64,000 bases of DNA from Alistipes senegalensis (GCA_023664945.1 JAMPER010000001.1:1-64000), one strand, 5' to 3'; numbered from the stretch's first letter, positions 28,778 to 39,543 are shown. Numbers and translations: made by a program. Notes: generated by a model not told the origin, from the letters alone.

Positions 28778-29530
28778 CTACAGAAAATACCGGCGTACCC
28801 GTTCAAGATCTTCCGGCGTATCCACCCCTGCCACAGGCACACGCTGGCTCACATGAACTGCAATCGCATAACCATGCCAGAGAACGCGCAGTTGCTCAAG
28901 CGCCTCATATTGCTCCGGCGGCGAAGCCGGCAGCGAAGCATACTGCTGCAAAAAACGGTTGCGAAACGCATAAATCCCGATATGCCGCAGCGCCCCATAC
29001 CCTTGCGGCAGCACAGCAGGCTTGCCGGCAAATGCCTGGCGATCCCACGGAACCGGCGCGCGGGAAAAATACAGCGCCCGGCCTTTGGCATTCAGCACCA
29101 CCTTCACAATATTGGGATTAAACAGCTCATCCACCGTGCCAATCGGATGCGCAGCCGTTGCCATCGGCGTTTCCTGATCCACACCGGCGGCCGTAGCGGC
29201 AATCAGCTCCGGTTCAATGAGCGGCTCATCGCCCTGCACATTCACAATAACCGCATCCTCCGGCCATTGCATCTTCCTCGCCACTTCCGCAATCCGGTCA
29301 GTCCCTGAAGGGTGCGACTCAAGCGTCATCATGGCAGAAACGCCATGCTCCGCGCAGGCAGCCGCAATCACCGGCGCATCGGTTGCAACAATCACCTCGC
29401 TTGCGCCTGACAACCGGGCGCGTTCCGCCACCCTCACCACCATGGGCTTGCCGCCCAAATCGGCAAGCGGCTTATTGGGCAGGCGCGTAGAAGCCAAACG
29501 GGCAGGAATAACAATACGAAAAGCCATCAT
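28778..29530 (-). CDS. kdsB: 3-deoxy-manno-octulosonate cytidylyltransferase
   Basis: The 250-residue protein (249 if the second of two adjacent ATGs is used) has the nucleotide-binding start [16 protein letters not shown], the motif [10 protein letters not shown] and the [10 protein letters not shown] segment of CMP-Kdo synthetases. It activates Kdo with CTP for lipopolysaccharide inner core synthesis. It follows the Trm112-like gene by 25 bases in the exbB-exbD-lpxK-Trm112-kdsB order, so lipid A phosphorylation and Kdo activation share an operon. Confidence 0.96.
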   Translation of the reverse strand: MMAFRIVIPARLASTRLPNKPLADLGGKPMVVRVAERARLSGASEVIVATDAPVIAAACAEHGVSAMMTLESHPSGTDRIAEVARKMQWPEDAVIVNVQGDEPLIEPELIAATAAGVDQETPMATAAHPIGTVDELFNPNIVKVVLNAKGRALYFSRAPVPWDRQAFAGKPAVLPQGYGALRHIGIYAFRNRFLQQYASLPASPPEQYEALEQLRVLWHGYAIAVHVSQRVPVAGVDTPEDLERVRRYFL

Positions 29531-29555
29531 TCACGAAAATAGTCAAAACAGAAAA

Positions 29556-29735
29556 TCAGGAAAGCTCATCCTCTCCCAGCTCCCGCGCCTGGTCAGCCCA
29601 CATAACAGGAATCCCGTCCCTGATCGGATAAGCCAGCCTGTCGGGACGGCATATCAACTCCTGCTTTTCCCGGTCATAATAAACCGGCGCCTTGCACAAA
29701 GGGCATACCAATATATCAAGCAACTCCGCATCCAC
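29556..29735 (-). CDS. Trm112/UPF0434 family small protein (YcaR-like)
   Basis: A 59-residue protein read directly from the minus strand, beginning [20 protein letters not shown] and ending [10 protein letters not shown]. The CPLC and [19 protein letters not shown] segments are diagnostic of UPF0434/Trm112-like proteins, usually found between lpxK and kdsB as here. The start is GTG at 29735, preceded by GGAGAA, because a TAG blocks the frame just upstream. It overlaps the last 20 bases of lpxK in another frame. The family is small and often acts as a methyltransferase activator, but its role in this operon is unknown. Confidence 0.93.
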   Translation of the reverse strand: MDAELLDILVCPLCKAPVYYDREKQELICRPDRLAYPIRDGIPVMWADQARELGEDELS

Positions 29736-30762
29736 GGCATTTCTCCACTATCATCTCTTCCAGCCCGTCATCCGGCCGCGCCTTTACCGGCACAACCCAA
29801 ATACGCCTGTCCTGCGCAATCGCTTCCGAATGCACACATTTTACTGCATCTTTCTCCGTTACCAGAATAATGTCAGCCTCTATGGCTTCAAAAGGATTCT
29901 TTGCATAATCGAAATGATCCGGAAGCGGATACGCCGTCATATCAGGGAACCACGTTTTCAGCATCAAAAAAAACCGTGCCGGGTTGCCGATACCGGCCGC
30001 AGCGGCAACCCGCCATCCTCCCAGGCGCGCCTTCTCGGCCAATGCCGCCAGCGGCAACACATCGGCACGGTCAGCCAGGCGCTCTGCCAAATCGCCTGTC
30101 AACTGCATCAGAAAAATATCCGGAGAAAAAATCAGGTTGCCGGGCGCAGGATAATTCATGCTGTTGACCACCGTAAAATCCCGGCGTCGGGAAAGCGGCT
30201 CACGCAAAGGGCCGGCAGGCAGCATCCAGCCGTTGCCCGCACCCCGGCCGTCAAAAAGCACCACCTCCACATCCCGCTGCATGGCATAGTGCTGCAACCC
30301 GTCATCGGAAACAATCACATCCACTTCTGGATGCAGCTTCAGCAGCAGCCGCGCCGCTTCAACCCGGTTTCGCCCCACCACCAGCGGACAGGCTGCCCGC
30401 GCCCGGATTAAAAGCGGCTCATCCCCGGCAATCGAAGGCAGGGAGTGCGGAAAAACCTCCTGCGGCTGGCGGCTTGCCGAACCATACCCCCGAGAAACCA
30501 CGCCCGGGCAAAACCCCGCCTTTTTCAGGACGCCCACCAGCCAGATAACCATTGGCGTCTTGCCGGTTCCCCCGATAAAAATATTGCCCACCACCACCAC
30601 CGGCACAGGCAACTTCCACGAACGGAAAATCCCGGCATGGTAAGCGCCTTGCCGAATCCATACCGCCAGGCGAAACAAAAGGGAAAGCGGCCATAACAAA
30701 CAGGCCAGCACCCCCCGTCCCTGCCAGACAGCCATCCAGCCTGTCGGGGAAGAAGGTCTCAC
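29716..30762 (-). CDS. lpxK: Tetraacyldisaccharide 4'-kinase
   Basis: The 348-residue protein has an N-terminal membrane-associated helix, the P-loop [13 protein letters not shown] and the conserved VSRGYGS and [11 protein letters not shown] motifs. LpxK adds the 4'-phosphate to lipid A precursor at the inner membrane. The start is GTG at 30762 and overlaps the exbD stop by four bases (GTGA), indicating coupling. MsbA, often adjacent to lpxK, is absent here, and ExbB/ExbD precede it instead. Confidence 0.95.
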   Translation of the reverse strand: MRPSSPTGWMAVWQGRGVLACLLWPLSLLFRLAVWIRQGAYHAGIFRSWKLPVPVVVVGNIFIGGTGKTPMVIWLVGVLKKAGFCPGVVSRGYGSASRQPQEVFPHSLPSIAGDEPLLIRARAACPLVVGRNRVEAARLLLKLHPEVDVIVSDDGLQHYAMQRDVEVVLFDGRGAGNGWMLPAGPLREPLSRRRDFTVVNSMNYPAPGNLIFSPDIFLMQLTGDLAERLADRADVLPLAALAEKARLGGWRVAAAAGIGNPARFFLMLKTWFPDMTAYPLPDHFDYAKNPFEAIEADIILVTEKDAVKCVHSEAIAQDRRIWVVPVKARPDDGLEEMIVEKCRGCGVA

Positions 30763-31202
30763 CGGCGCTCCTGCCCGCCCGCTTCCGACTGGGTGGCAAA
30801 AGTCAGCCTTTCCAGGCCGGCCAGCCGCGCCGCCTCCATCACATTAATCACCCGCTGGTGCGGGGCATTGCCGTCCGCCGCAATAATCACCACCGGATCC
30901 TTCCCGTCTTCCTGCACAGGCGCCATAATCCGCATTTCCCTTGCCAGCTGCGCCGGATTCTCATAAACAATCCGGCGGTTGTTAATGGCATACTGGCCTG
31001 AGGCATCCACAATAACGTACAACTCCCTGGGCCGTTCAGGCATGGATTCGGCATCAGCCGTCGGCAGCGTCACCTGCAATTCCGTATATTTGCTGTAAGT
31101 CGTCGTCACCATCAGGAAAATCAGGATTACCAGCAAAACATCAATAAACGGAATCAGGTTGATATCCGGCTCATCACGCGTTTTCCGCTTGCGAAAATCC
31201 AT
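30759..31202 (-). CDS. exbD: ExbD/TolR family biopolymer transport protein
   Basis: The 147-residue protein has one N-terminal transmembrane helix with the essential Asp in PFIDVLLVILIFLM (D of the proton channel), then a periplasmic domain. ExbD with ExbB converts proton motive force into work on TonB-type outer-membrane transport. No tonB is nearby, so the partner is unknown. It starts eight bases after exbB and overlaps lpxK by four bases. A TolR-like role cannot be excluded from sequence alone, but the exbBD-lpxK order is common in betaproteobacteria. Confidence 0.92.
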   Translation of the reverse strand: MDFRKRKTRDEPDINLIPFIDVLLVILIFLMVTTTYSKYTELQVTLPTADAESMPERPRELYVIVDASGQYAINNRRIVYENPAQLAREMRIMAPVQEDGKDPVVIIAADGNAPHQRVINVMEAARLAGLERLTFATQSEAGGQERR

Positions 31203-31210
31203 AGCGCCTT

Positions 31211-31831
31211 CTACCTGCCGTCAAGCCTGCCATAATGACTGTGCGCCGCCTCAACCAGCTTGGCCGCCTGCATTTCCATCTCCACCAGAAACCCGTCAAC
31301 CAGCGCGCGGAAATGGCGGTAAAAAACCAGCGTTGGCATAGCAATCAGCAACCCAAACCCCGTATTGTAAAGCGCAATGGAAATCCCCTGGGCCAGCTGC
31401 ACCGGATTGGCGCCCGAAGCCGTCTGCGAGCCAAAAATCTCAATCATCCCCACAACCGTCCCGAACAGGCCCATTAGCGGGGAAAGCGTGGCAATCGTCC
31501 CAATCGTCGTCAAAAAGCGCTCCAGCTGGTGCGCCACACCGCGGCCCGCCTCCTCAACAGCATACCGCATCTCGTCACGGGGAAGCGCCGCATGGCGCAA
31601 AACAGAAGCCAGCACCACACCCAGCGGCGAATGCTGCTCCAGACGCTCTATCGTCTCGTCATTCATCTCCCCGTCAGGAAATACCTGCATCACCTCATCC
31701 AACAGCCCTTTCGGCACAATCCGGCTGCGGCGCAAAAACCACAGGCGCTCAATAATCAGCGCCATCCCCACAACAGATGCAATCAGCAAAAACCAGATAG
31801 GCCAGCCTGCGGCCTCAATAATGGCAAACAA
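31211..31831 (-). CDS. exbB: ExbB/TolQ family proton channel protein
   Basis: The 206-residue MotA/TolQ/ExbB family protein has three transmembrane helices: about 8-30, 115-140 including the conserved TIGTIATLSPLMGLFGTVVGMI, and 150-175. It forms the proton channel with ExbD. The start is TTG at 31831: no ATG lies in frame nearby, homology begins there, and GGGGAGGG stands about six bases upstream. It begins the envelope operon leading to lpxK and kdsB. Confidence 0.92.
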   Translation of the reverse strand: MFAIIEAAGWPIWFLLIASVVGMALIIERLWFLRRSRIVPKGLLDEVMQVFPDGEMNDETIERLEQHSPLGVVLASVLRHAALPRDEMRYAVEEAGRGVAHQLERFLTTIGTIATLSPLMGLFGTVVGMIEIFGSQTASGANPVQLAQGISIALYNTGFGLLIAMPTLVFYRHFRALVDGFLVEMEMQAAKLVEAAHSHYGRLDGR

Positions 31832-31895
31832 AACACCCTCCCCATTCAGTTAACAACAGCCGCCCCGGCCGCCTCCGCCAATCCGGGACAGGCCG

Positions 31896-33293
31896 TTACC
31901 ATCCCCTGTCCTGCCTCATGGCGGAAACCGCCGCCCGAACCCGGTCCGGCGCCGTCCCGCCTGCATGGCTTCTGGCAGCAACCGATCCCTCAAGCGTCAG
32001 CGCCGCCATCACATCTTCCCCAATCAGCGGGGAAAAAGCCCGCATCTCTTCCAGCGTCAGGTCACTCAAGTCACACCGGCGCTCCACACAGGCGCGAACC
32101 GCCCGGGCAACAACCTCATGCGCGGCACGAAACGGCATCCCCTTCTTCACCAGATAATCCGCCAAATCCGTCGCCGTCGCATACCCCTGCATAGCAGCCT
32201 GCCGCATCGAATCCGCCTTCACCGTAATCGCGCCAACCATATCCACAAAAATACGCAAAGTATCCCGTACCGTATCCACCGTATCAAACAACGGCTCCTT
32301 GTCCTCCTGGTTATCCTTGTTATAAGCCAGCGGCTGCCCCTTCATCAGCGTCAGCAAGGCAACCAGATTACCGTTGACCCGGCCGGTCTTTCCCCTCGCC
32401 AGTTCCGGCACATCCGGATTCTTCTTCTGCGGCATAATGGAAGAACCCGTACAAAACCGGTCGGCCATATCAATAAAATCAAAACGCGGGTTCATCCAGA
32501 GTACCAGCTCCTCCGACAAACGGGAAATATGCACCATCACCAGCGCTGCAGCCGCATTGAACTCAATCGCAAAATCCCGGTCAGATACCGCATCCAGCGA
32601 ATTGCGGCAAATACCCTCAAACCCCAGTGTTTTCGCCACCCGTTCCCGGTCAATGGCAAACGTCGTCCCGGCCAGCGCCGCCGCACCCAGCGGCAGGCGG
32701 TTCACCCGCTTGCGGCAATCCGCCATGCGCTCCATATCGCGCCCGAACATCTCCGCATAAGCCAGCAAATGATGCCCGAACGTCACCGGCTGGGCCACCT
32801 GCAAATGGGTAAATCCGGGCATAATCGTATCCGCATGCGCCTCCGCCTTATCCAGCAGCGCACGGCACAAATCCTGCAACAGTCCGGCAATACGGTCAAT
32901 CTCCGCACGCAGATACAGGCGAACATCCGTAGCCACCTGGTCATTGCGGGAACGGCCCGTATGCAGCCGTTTCCCCGCATCCCCGATCAGGTCGGTCAGG
33001 CGCCTTTCTATATTCATGTGCACATCTTCCAGCGCAACCTGCCAGTCAAACAGGCCGGCGCTGATCTCGTCAGTAATCTGCATCATGCCGCACTGGATAT
33101 CGGCATAATCCTTGTCACTGAGAATTCCCTGCGCATGCAGCATCTCGGCATGCGCCAAAGAGCCTTCAATATCATAAGGCGCCAGACGCTTGTCAAACGT
33201 CACCGACGCCGTATATCGCTGCACCAGCGCATCAACCGGTTCGGAAAACCGGCCGGACCAGACATCGCCCTTTTGGGTAGAATCGGAACTCAT
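31896..33293 (-). CDS. argH: Argininosuccinate lyase
   Basis: The 465-residue protein of the fumarase/aspartase superfamily has the signature [12 protein letters not shown] and the N-terminal [20 protein letters not shown] and [11 protein letters not shown] motifs. It splits argininosuccinate to arginine and fumarate, the last step of arginine synthesis. The ATG is at 33293. It lies 110 bases after ilvD on the same strand, too far to be sure of co-transcription. Confidence 0.98.
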   Translation of the reverse strand: MSSDSTQKGDVWSGRFSEPVDALVQRYTASVTFDKRLAPYDIEGSLAHAEMLHAQGILSDKDYADIQCGMMQITDEISAGLFDWQVALEDVHMNIERRLTDLIGDAGKRLHTGRSRNDQVATDVRLYLRAEIDRIAGLLQDLCRALLDKAEAHADTIMPGFTHLQVAQPVTFGHHLLAYAEMFGRDMERMADCRKRVNRLPLGAAALAGTTFAIDRERVAKTLGFEGICRNSLDAVSDRDFAIEFNAAAALVMVHISRLSEELVLWMNPRFDFIDMADRFCTGSSIMPQKKNPDVPELARGKTGRVNGNLVALLTLMKGQPLAYNKDNQEDKEPLFDTVDTVRDTLRIFVDMVGAITVKADSMRQAAMQGYATATDLADYLVKKGMPFRAAHEVVARAVRACVERRCDLSDLTLEEMRAFSPLIGEDVMAALTLEGSVAARSHAGGTAPDRVRAAVSAMRQDRGW

Positions 33294-33403
33294 AATCTCA
33301 TCCTGATGAACAAAGGCATTATAAAACAGCCTCCGGCAAAAACCGGCGCGGCTGTTTGGGAAGAATCCCCTCTTCAGGAAACCCCTCCCGCATAAGCAAG
33401 CAC

Positions 33404-35269
33404 TTACTTTTTAAACAGCGAAGCATCCCTGACAGCACCGCGGTCCGCTGAGGTTGCCATCATCGCATAAGCCTGAAGCGCCCGCGAAACCACCCTCTCC
33501 CGTTTGGCAGGCCGCCAGGCCAAATCCCCCTTCGCATCCATCTTCCGGCGGCGTTCAGCCAGCTCCTCATCGCTTACCTTCAGATGAACCCTGCGCGCCG
33601 GAATATCAATCTCAATCATGTCGCCTTCCTCAATTAAGCCCACCGCCCCGCCTGAGGCAGCCTCAGGCGAAGCATGGCCGATAACCAGGCCGGAAGAACC
33701 GCCCGAAAAACGGCCATCCGTAAAAAGCGCGCATGACGAACCCAGCCCCTTCGACTTGATATAAGAAGTCGGATACAGCATCTCCTGCATCCCCGGGCCG
33801 CCCTTCGGGCCCTCATAACGCACAATAATCACATCCCCCGGCATAATCCGGTCGCCCAAAATAGCCTCTACCGTTTCCTCCTGGCTCTCAAAAACACGCG
33901 CCCGGCCGGTAAACTGCCAAATTCGCTCATCCACACCCGCCGTCTTCACAATACAGCCATCCACTGCAATATTGCCGTACAAAACAGCCAGCCCGCCATC
34001 CCTGGTATAGGCATGCTCCCTGTCGCGGATACATCCGGATACCCGGTTCGTATCCAGCGCCTCATAGCGCCGTTCCTGGGAAAAAGCCGTTTGCGTTGCC
34101 ACGCCGCCCGGCGCGGCGCGGTACAGGCTGAGCGCCGCCTCATCTTTCGTCGTCATCACATCATAATGCGCAATCGCCTCTGACAAAGTCGCGCTATGCA
34201 CCGTCCGCGTGCCGGTATCCAGCAAATTGGCGCGCGCCAGCTCCGCCAAAATACCAAAAACACCGCCAGCACGATGCACATCCTCAATATAATAATCATG
34301 CGTTGCAGGGGAAACCTTGCACAAACAGGGCACCCGGCGGGAAACGCGGTCAATATCCGCCATTTCAAAAGGCACCTCCCCTTCATTGGCCGCCGCCAGC
34401 AAATGCAGCACCGTATTGGTGGAGCCGCCCATCGCCACATCCAGCGCCATCGCATTTTCCAGTGCCGCCTTGGTCACAATACTGCGCGGCAAAACAGACA
34501 CATCATCCTTTTCATAATACCGTTTGGCCAGCCCGACAATCATCCGGGCGGCACGCAAAAAAAGCGATTTCCGGTCAGCATGGGTCGCCACCAGCGTACC
34601 GTTTCCCGGCAGCGCCATCCCCAGCGCCTCCATCAGGCAATTCATCGAATTGGCCGTAAACATCCCCGAACACGAACCGCAGGTCGGGCAGGCAGAACGC
34701 TCATAATCCATCACCGCCTCATCGCTCACCGAAGGATTGCCCGCCTGAATCATGGCGTCAATCAGGTCAACCTTGATAACCGGCTTTCCTTCCCCTGGAG
34801 AAACACCCATCAGGCGGCCTGCCTCCATCGGCCCGCCCGAAACAAAAATCGTCGGAATATTCAGCCTGAGCGAAGCCATCAGCATCCCCGGCGTAATCTT
34901 GTCGCAATTTGAAATACACACCATCGCATCCGCGCAGTGCGCATTCACCATATATTCCACCGAATCGGCAATCAGCTCGCGCGAAGGCAGCGAATACAGC
35001 ATCCCGCCATGCCCCATCGCAATACCATCGTCAACCGCAATCGTATTGAACTCCTTGGCCACCCCGCCGGCCGCCTCAATCTCGCGCGCCACCATCTGCC
35101 CCAGATCCTTGAGATGGACATGGCCAGGCACAAACTGGGTAAACGAATTGACCACAGCAATAATCGGCTTGCTGAAATCGCCATCTTTCATCCCGGTTGC
35201 ACGCCACAAGGCGCGTGCCCCCGCCATATTGCGTCCGTGCGTGGACGTCCTGGAACGGTATTCAGGCAT
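33404..35269 (-). CDS. ilvD: Dihydroxy-acid dehydratase
   Basis: About 621 residues from ATG 35269, which has GGAGAA eight bases upstream. The frame's first codon is GTG 35281. The cluster cysteines are visible in NCDKITPG and [18 protein letters not shown], as is the C-terminal [21 protein letters not shown]. IlvD makes the 2-oxoacid precursors of valine, leucine and isoleucine. The 621-residue length and motifs match the proteobacterial 4Fe-4S class. It is divergent from lgt. Confidence 0.97.
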   Translation of the reverse strand: MPEYRSRTSTHGRNMAGARALWRATGMKDGDFSKPIIAVVNSFTQFVPGHVHLKDLGQMVAREIEAAGGVAKEFNTIAVDDGIAMGHGGMLYSLPSRELIADSVEYMVNAHCADAMVCISNCDKITPGMLMASLRLNIPTIFVSGGPMEAGRLMGVSPGEGKPVIKVDLIDAMIQAGNPSVSDEAVMDYERSACPTCGSCSGMFTANSMNCLMEALGMALPGNGTLVATHADRKSLFLRAARMIVGLAKRYYEKDDVSVLPRSIVTKAALENAMALDVAMGGSTNTVLHLLAAANEGEVPFEMADIDRVSRRVPCLCKVSPATHDYYIEDVHRAGGVFGILAELARANLLDTGTRTVHSATLSEAIAHYDVMTTKDEAALSLYRAAPGGVATQTAFSQERRYEALDTNRVSGCIRDREHAYTRDGGLAVLYGNIAVDGCIVKTAGVDERIWQFTGRARVFESQEETVEAILGDRIMPGDVIIVRYEGPKGGPGMQEMLYPTSYIKSKGLGSSCALFTDGRFSGGSSGLVIGHASPEAASGGAVGLIEEGDMIEIDIPARRVHLKVSDEELAERRRKMDAKGDLAWRPAKRERVVSRALQAYAMMATSADRGAVRDASLFKK

Positions 35270-35484
35270 GGTTTTCTCCACAGATCTGATTCAGAAAAAC
35301 AAATATTGTGACACGAAAACACCGCGATAGCGCGGCCCAAGGCCAAAATGCCACGACTCATGCGCAAAAAATGGCAAAAACCCCCGCTTTATGTGAAAAT
35401 GCCGCTGCCCGCGTGTCATCAGCACACCGCGCAGATACCCAAAAAACCAGGAGAAAAGCCGTCCCATACCGGCAGCAACACGCC

Positions 35485-36291
35485 ATGCTCATCCATCCCA
35501 TGCCCGATCCGGTCGCCATCAAACTGGGGCCTGTTGCCATCCACTGGTACGGGCTCATGTACCTGCTGGCCTTTGCCCTGTTCATCCTGCTAGAACGGCT
35601 GCGCCTCAAACAACCGCATATCGCCCAGGCAGGCTGGGTAAAAAAAGACATAGATGAAATGCTCTTTTACGGCGTGCTCGGCGTCATCATCGGCGGGCGT
35701 TTGGGTGAAGTCATTTTCTACCACCCCGCCTACTTCCTTTCCCACCCCCTGCACATCTTCGCCATCTGGGAAGGCGGCATGTCCTACCACGGCGGATTCC
35801 TCGGCGTTTTTTCCGCCATCTGGCTCTACGCCAGAAAATACCGCAAAGGATTCATTGCCACCCTGGATTTCATCGCACCCGCCGTCCCCTTAGGCTACGC
35901 CGCAGGCCGCCTGGGCAACTTCATCAACGCCGAACTGCCGGGCAGAATCGCCGATCCCTCCCTGCCCTGGGCCATGATCTGGCCCAACGTCGATTCATTG
36001 CCGCGCCATCCCTCACCGCTCTACCAGGCGCTGGTTGACGGCGTGCTCATGTTTGTCCTGCTGTGGCTCTTCGCCAGAAAACCCCGCCCGACAGGCGCCG
36101 TCAGCGCAGTTTATCTGCTTCTCTACGGTTCGGCACGCTTCTTTACAGAATACTTTCGCGTACCGGACTACAGCATCGGCATAGCCGGCCTCTCCATTTC
36201 CGCCGGACAGCTGCTCTCCATCCCCATGATACTGGCCGCCCTCATCTGGCTGTGGCGGCTCTACGGAAAAAACGGGCAAAAACAAAAATAA
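35485..36291 (+). CDS. lgt: Prolipoprotein diacylglyceryl transferase
   Basis: The frame is open from GTG 35308, but homology starts at [21 protein letters not shown] (ATG 35485), giving 268 residues. The protein has about seven transmembrane helices, the HGGFLGVF motif with the essential histidine, and the signature [14 protein letters not shown]. Lgt transfers diacylglycerol to the lipobox cysteine, the first step of lipoprotein maturation; likely substrates here include LemA and LptM. About 200 bases separate it from ilvD, in which I see no further gene. Confidence 0.97.
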   Translation: MLIHPMPDPVAIKLGPVAIHWYGLMYLLAFALFILLERLRLKQPHIAQAGWVKKDIDEMLFYGVLGVIIGGRLGEVIFYHPAYFLSHPLHIFAIWEGGMSYHGGFLGVFSAIWLYARKYRKGFIATLDFIAPAVPLGYAAGRLGNFINAELPGRIADPSLPWAMIWPNVDSLPRHPSPLYQALVDGVLMFVLLWLFARKPRPTGAVSAVYLLLYGSARFFTEYFRVPDYSIGIAGLSISAGQLLSIPMILAALIWLWRLYGKNGQKQK

Positions 36292-36467
36292 TCGCTGGCC
36301 AGCATAATACCCGGCAAGAGAGCAGCCCTCTTTTCACCGTGCCGGCACAGGCACCGCCATCCGGCCTGCCCTGTCCTGCCTGAACCAGTCCTCCCCGTCA
36401 GGAAACCCGCAGGGTATGCGCCCCCGAAACCTGATATTGGCACAGCAGGTAAAAAGCAAGCGGCCTC

Positions 36468-38744
36468 TCACCCGTTAGCATCGGAAAGTTTCATCGCGCT
36501 GCCAACCTCCAGCGTGTTGTACCACGCCCCATAAATTGCCATCATCCGTTCAGCAGCTTCCTGGCTAAATTTTTTGCACTTTTCGTCTTTGCCATCGTTT
36601 TCTGTCGAATAGATAAATCTACTTTCAGGGGCATAAAAAGGTTCCATCTTTCCTTTATAAACTCCGTCCAGGAAAAACGCTTCCTGAATTCCAGGGGCGT
36701 CCTTACGCTCCTCAAGCGATTTGGCGCCTTTGCTCCGGTTCAGTGAAAACGGCAGCGCCATCAGGTTGCCGATACTTCTCTGCATAAACTGGCCAATATA
36801 GTACCCGTCAACAAAATTGACTTTTGAGGCCCCTGTGCCATCGAAATGGCTGCTGGCCAGAATATGGTCATAATCCCACGGACGGTTGATACTTTCCCAT
36901 AACGCCCGCTTGGAAGGATCATAATCCAGTTTGGACAAGGCCTTGCGCTGGGCGTAAACCAGCAGTTCTCTTTCCCGGTATATGGTATTCAGCAATGTTG
37001 CCACAGCATTGTCTTCTGGCGTCATCTCAACCTTTACCTGATGAAAAAGATCCCATACATTCCATATTTTTGTCTTTTTAAAATGCTCTTTCTTTTCCCA
37101 TGCGGCATTCAGATAACCTATGAATTTTTCTTTCAGCGATTCAACCCCTTTATGGGGAGAAACTCCTTCTTTCAGGAGAAAGCTAATAGACAATTGAAAC
37201 GGCGGGAGGACAAATTCATCACCCCGCTGATTATCCGGTGGCTGAACCAGTGACTGAACCAGATACTCTTTTTTCCAGCCAAACCAGTGGATGACCGTTG
37301 ACAAGGCAAGAATACGTTTTTTCTCTTCTTCCGATATCACCTGATCGCGAAACCAGCCTGCCAATAACAGCCACCACAAATAAACCTCCGGGCTCCGCCA
37401 GGCAATACTGCTGCGAAGGTAAGGCGGCAAACCTGCCGGGTTGCTATCAGAATAAACCAGCGTATTTTCAACCCAGTTTATTGCATATTCAAATTGGCTG
37501 CCTTCAAAGTACCTTTTAATAATGGAAGCCTCGTCAGAAGACTGGCCATTCAAAAACCATTGCCGGATCTGGTTGTCTGTGACAGAAGCGATCTTTTTAT
37601 TTTGTACGCTATCTTTTTTTTGTCCGTTATCTTTTGCATCCAAAGTCAATGCTGCGCGCATTCCCAGCGTAACCAGCCTGGCTTCCCCCGCCGGAAGTCC
37701 TGGTTGTTTTTCAATCCTTCTAATGGCTTCTTCAATTTGGGGATAATAAGCCTTGATCATGGAATAACGCAGTTCTTCCTGATTAATCGACGTCCCCTGA
37801 TTATTGATCCGCTTGAACAGCAGGGCGACAGCGTCAATCGGATTATTATTATTATTCGGAAGGGAAAACTCAATCACGGGAATACGGAAAGCAACTAACG
37901 GCTCCAGCCATTTTTCAATAGTCTCCCGATTTTTCGCCTTCTCCAGAAAAGAAGATAAAGTTTCCCGTTCCGGGTCTTTATGTTTCTTCTTAAGCCAGGC
38001 ATCAATAAATAAAATCCACGGGTTCTTTAACAACTCATCCCAGCAGACAGCGGGCTTTTCATCATTCCGGATATAACGTAACAGCAATCCCATCGGAATA
38101 GGCATCATGGCCCGCTGTGGAAGACTGGCGCAAGGAAGATATTCCGGACTGCCATCCGGCTTATCCAAAATAGCGTTATAAATGTCCCGGAACTCGTAAA
38201 TATGATTCTGCGATAAGCGACTGCTGGCTTCATCATCGGTGAACCCCCAGGGATGCGCGGTTGTAACTACCCGAAAAAGATGCGGGCGGATTTCGTCTTC
38301 CCTGTTTAGATCCAAATCCAGCCATAACACATCTTTTCTCAAACCAGAATCATTCTGCTCTGGCAATTGAAATGTGCCACCCTCCTGCTTTTTTGGTGCT
38401 TCCGGCAAAAAGAAACCCAGGGCAATCGCATTGCACCGTTGCTGCCCATCCAGAATATGATAAGTTGCTTTCCCCCTGCCTGTCCCGCTGCCCACAACCA
38501 GTTGTTTATCTTCCTGTTCCTCAATCCGGCGGCACCACAGCAAAGAGCCTATCGGAAAACCGCGCAACAGAGAATCCCACAGAAACTCAATTTGCTGCGG
38601 TTTCCAGACAGCATTGCGCTGCAACGACGGCATCCCTGCAGAAGGGCTTTTTTCATCATTGCGTTTCGACCATTTTTTTACATCCCCCATGTACCAGGAA
38701 GCAATTTCATCCAGCCCCAACAGGATATTTTTACCTGAATCCAT
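36468..38744 (-). CDS. DUF262 protein with C-terminal HNH (DUF1524-like), GmrSD/type IV-like
   Basis: The 758-residue protein begins with a DUF262 (ParB/Srx-like) domain: QRNAVWK at 42-48, RGFPIGSLL at 61-69 and the nucleotide-binding ILDGQQR at 97-103. The C-terminus shows the DUF1524 HNH pattern: D626-H627-I, N660-L, and LNRSKG at 668-673. Such fusions include GmrSD, BrxU and SspE, which restrict phage with modified DNA. The middle is long and unrecognised. The gene is visibly AT-richer than its neighbours and sits alone beside a divergent XRE regulator, suggesting acquisition. GAGGGGG precedes the ATG. Restriction is inferred. Confidence 0.85.
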   Translation of the reverse strand: MDSGKNILLGLDEIASWYMGDVKKWSKRNDEKSPSAGMPSLQRNAVWKPQQIEFLWDSLLRGFPIGSLLWCRRIEEQEDKQLVVGSGTGRGKATYHILDGQQRCNAIALGFFLPEAPKKQEGGTFQLPEQNDSGLRKDVLWLDLDLNREDEIRPHLFRVVTTAHPWGFTDDEASSRLSQNHIYEFRDIYNAILDKPDGSPEYLPCASLPQRAMMPIPMGLLLRYIRNDEKPAVCWDELLKNPWILFIDAWLKKKHKDPERETLSSFLEKAKNRETIEKWLEPLVAFRIPVIEFSLPNNNNNPIDAVALLFKRINNQGTSINQEELRYSMIKAYYPQIEEAIRRIEKQPGLPAGEARLVTLGMRAALTLDAKDNGQKKDSVQNKKIASVTDNQIRQWFLNGQSSDEASIIKRYFEGSQFEYAINWVENTLVYSDSNPAGLPPYLRSSIAWRSPEVYLWWLLLAGWFRDQVISEEEKKRILALSTVIHWFGWKKEYLVQSLVQPPDNQRGDEFVLPPFQLSISFLLKEGVSPHKGVESLKEKFIGYLNAAWEKKEHFKKTKIWNVWDLFHQVKVEMTPEDNAVATLLNTIYRERELLVYAQRKALSKLDYDPSKRALWESINRPWDYDHILASSHFDGTGASKVNFVDGYYIGQFMQRSIGNLMALPFSLNRSKGAKSLEERKDAPGIQEAFFLDGVYKGKMEPFYAPESRFIYSTENDGKDEKCKKFSQEAAERMMAIYGAWYNTLEVGSAMKLSDANG

Positions 38745-38759
38745 TTGTCCCCCTCACAT

Positions 38760-38861
38760 TTATGCGCCGTCAATCATATTCTGTTTCATCAGCACGGATG
38801 CCGGCGGCGATACGCTCCCATTCAACGGGTTACCTCGCCACAACCCCTGCTCCCCCATCAT
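38760..38861 (-). CDS. Possible small ORF upstream of the DUF262 gene
   Basis: The minus strand is open for 33 codons from two adjacent ATGs, ending NMIDGA and a stop 15 bases before the DUF262 start. The open frame extends 21 codons further upstream without a start, and its composition (Gly/Pro/Trp) resembles coding sequence. It may be a leader peptide, a truncated gene end, or chance. No homology is recognised. Confidence 0.25.
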   Translation of the reverse strand: MMGEQGLWRGNPLNGSVSPPASVLMKQNMIDGA

Positions 38862-39003
38862 TATCCAGCCGCCCGGCTCAATCTGCCCGGGATATACCGG
38901 AAATCCAATTTTACCTATCCAATCAGGCTAAAAACAAAATTATCCGAACCCCTCTCATCGCACAACACCGCCGGCAAACAAGCCACCGCAAGACAAGGTG
39001 TTT

Positions 39004-39354
39004 ATGGAGAAAGAAATTGCCATTCGGATAGGGCGTAACATTGCCCGTGCAAGAAAGTCCGTCCACCGGACTCAGGCAGACCTGGCAGAAAAACTGGGTA
39101 TCGAAACGGGTTCGTTATCGAGAATGGAACGCGGCGTTATCATGCCCGGCATTCCGATGCTGGACAGGATCGCCGATGAACTGGGTGTGGCATTGTGGCA
39201 GCTGTTGGGCACAGCTTCATCCAGTTCGGTTGCCATGGCAGAAAATATCGTTGAACAACTGGAAAAACTGAATCAGGCAGAACGCCTGTTTTTGCTGGAA
39301 GAAATCGAGCGCTGGGTTGCCAAACTGTCGTCTGTTTCGCCGGTAAAAAAATAA
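39004..39354 (+). CDS. XRE-family HTH transcriptional regulator
   Basis: Starting at ATG 39004, the 116-residue protein has an N-terminal helix-turn-helix (about 8-65), with RTQADLAEKLGIETGSLSRMERG as the recognition part. A C-terminal helix (about 80-115) is likely for dimerisation. It is divergent from the DUF262 gene across about 260 bases, so it may control that gene and itself. No clear palindromic operator was recognised in the gap. AAGG lies four bases or more upstream. It could also be an unrelated resident regulator. Confidence 0.88.
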   Translation: MEKEIAIRIGRNIARARKSVHRTQADLAEKLGIETGSLSRMERGVIMPGIPMLDRIADELGVALWQLLGTASSSSVAMAENIVEQLEKLNQAERLFLLEEIERWVAKLSSVSPVKK

Positions 39355-39543
39355 CGTATTCCCGGCAAATAACGCATCCGAATAACCAAACCCAATCCAC
39401 TGGCAATTCCCGGCGGCCGGTGTTTTACTGACGCCGTCTTGAAACCTTCTCCCGGCGTGAGCCGGAAAAAGACAAAACCCGGCCGGGCAAAGCAGGCAAC
39501 AGCACCGCCTGTCCCCTTGCCCGGCGGCCTTACAGAAAAACCG

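Noticed and set aside
31965-33395. 476-codon plus-strand open frame opposite argH
   Set aside because: It mirrors argH exactly and shows no family features.
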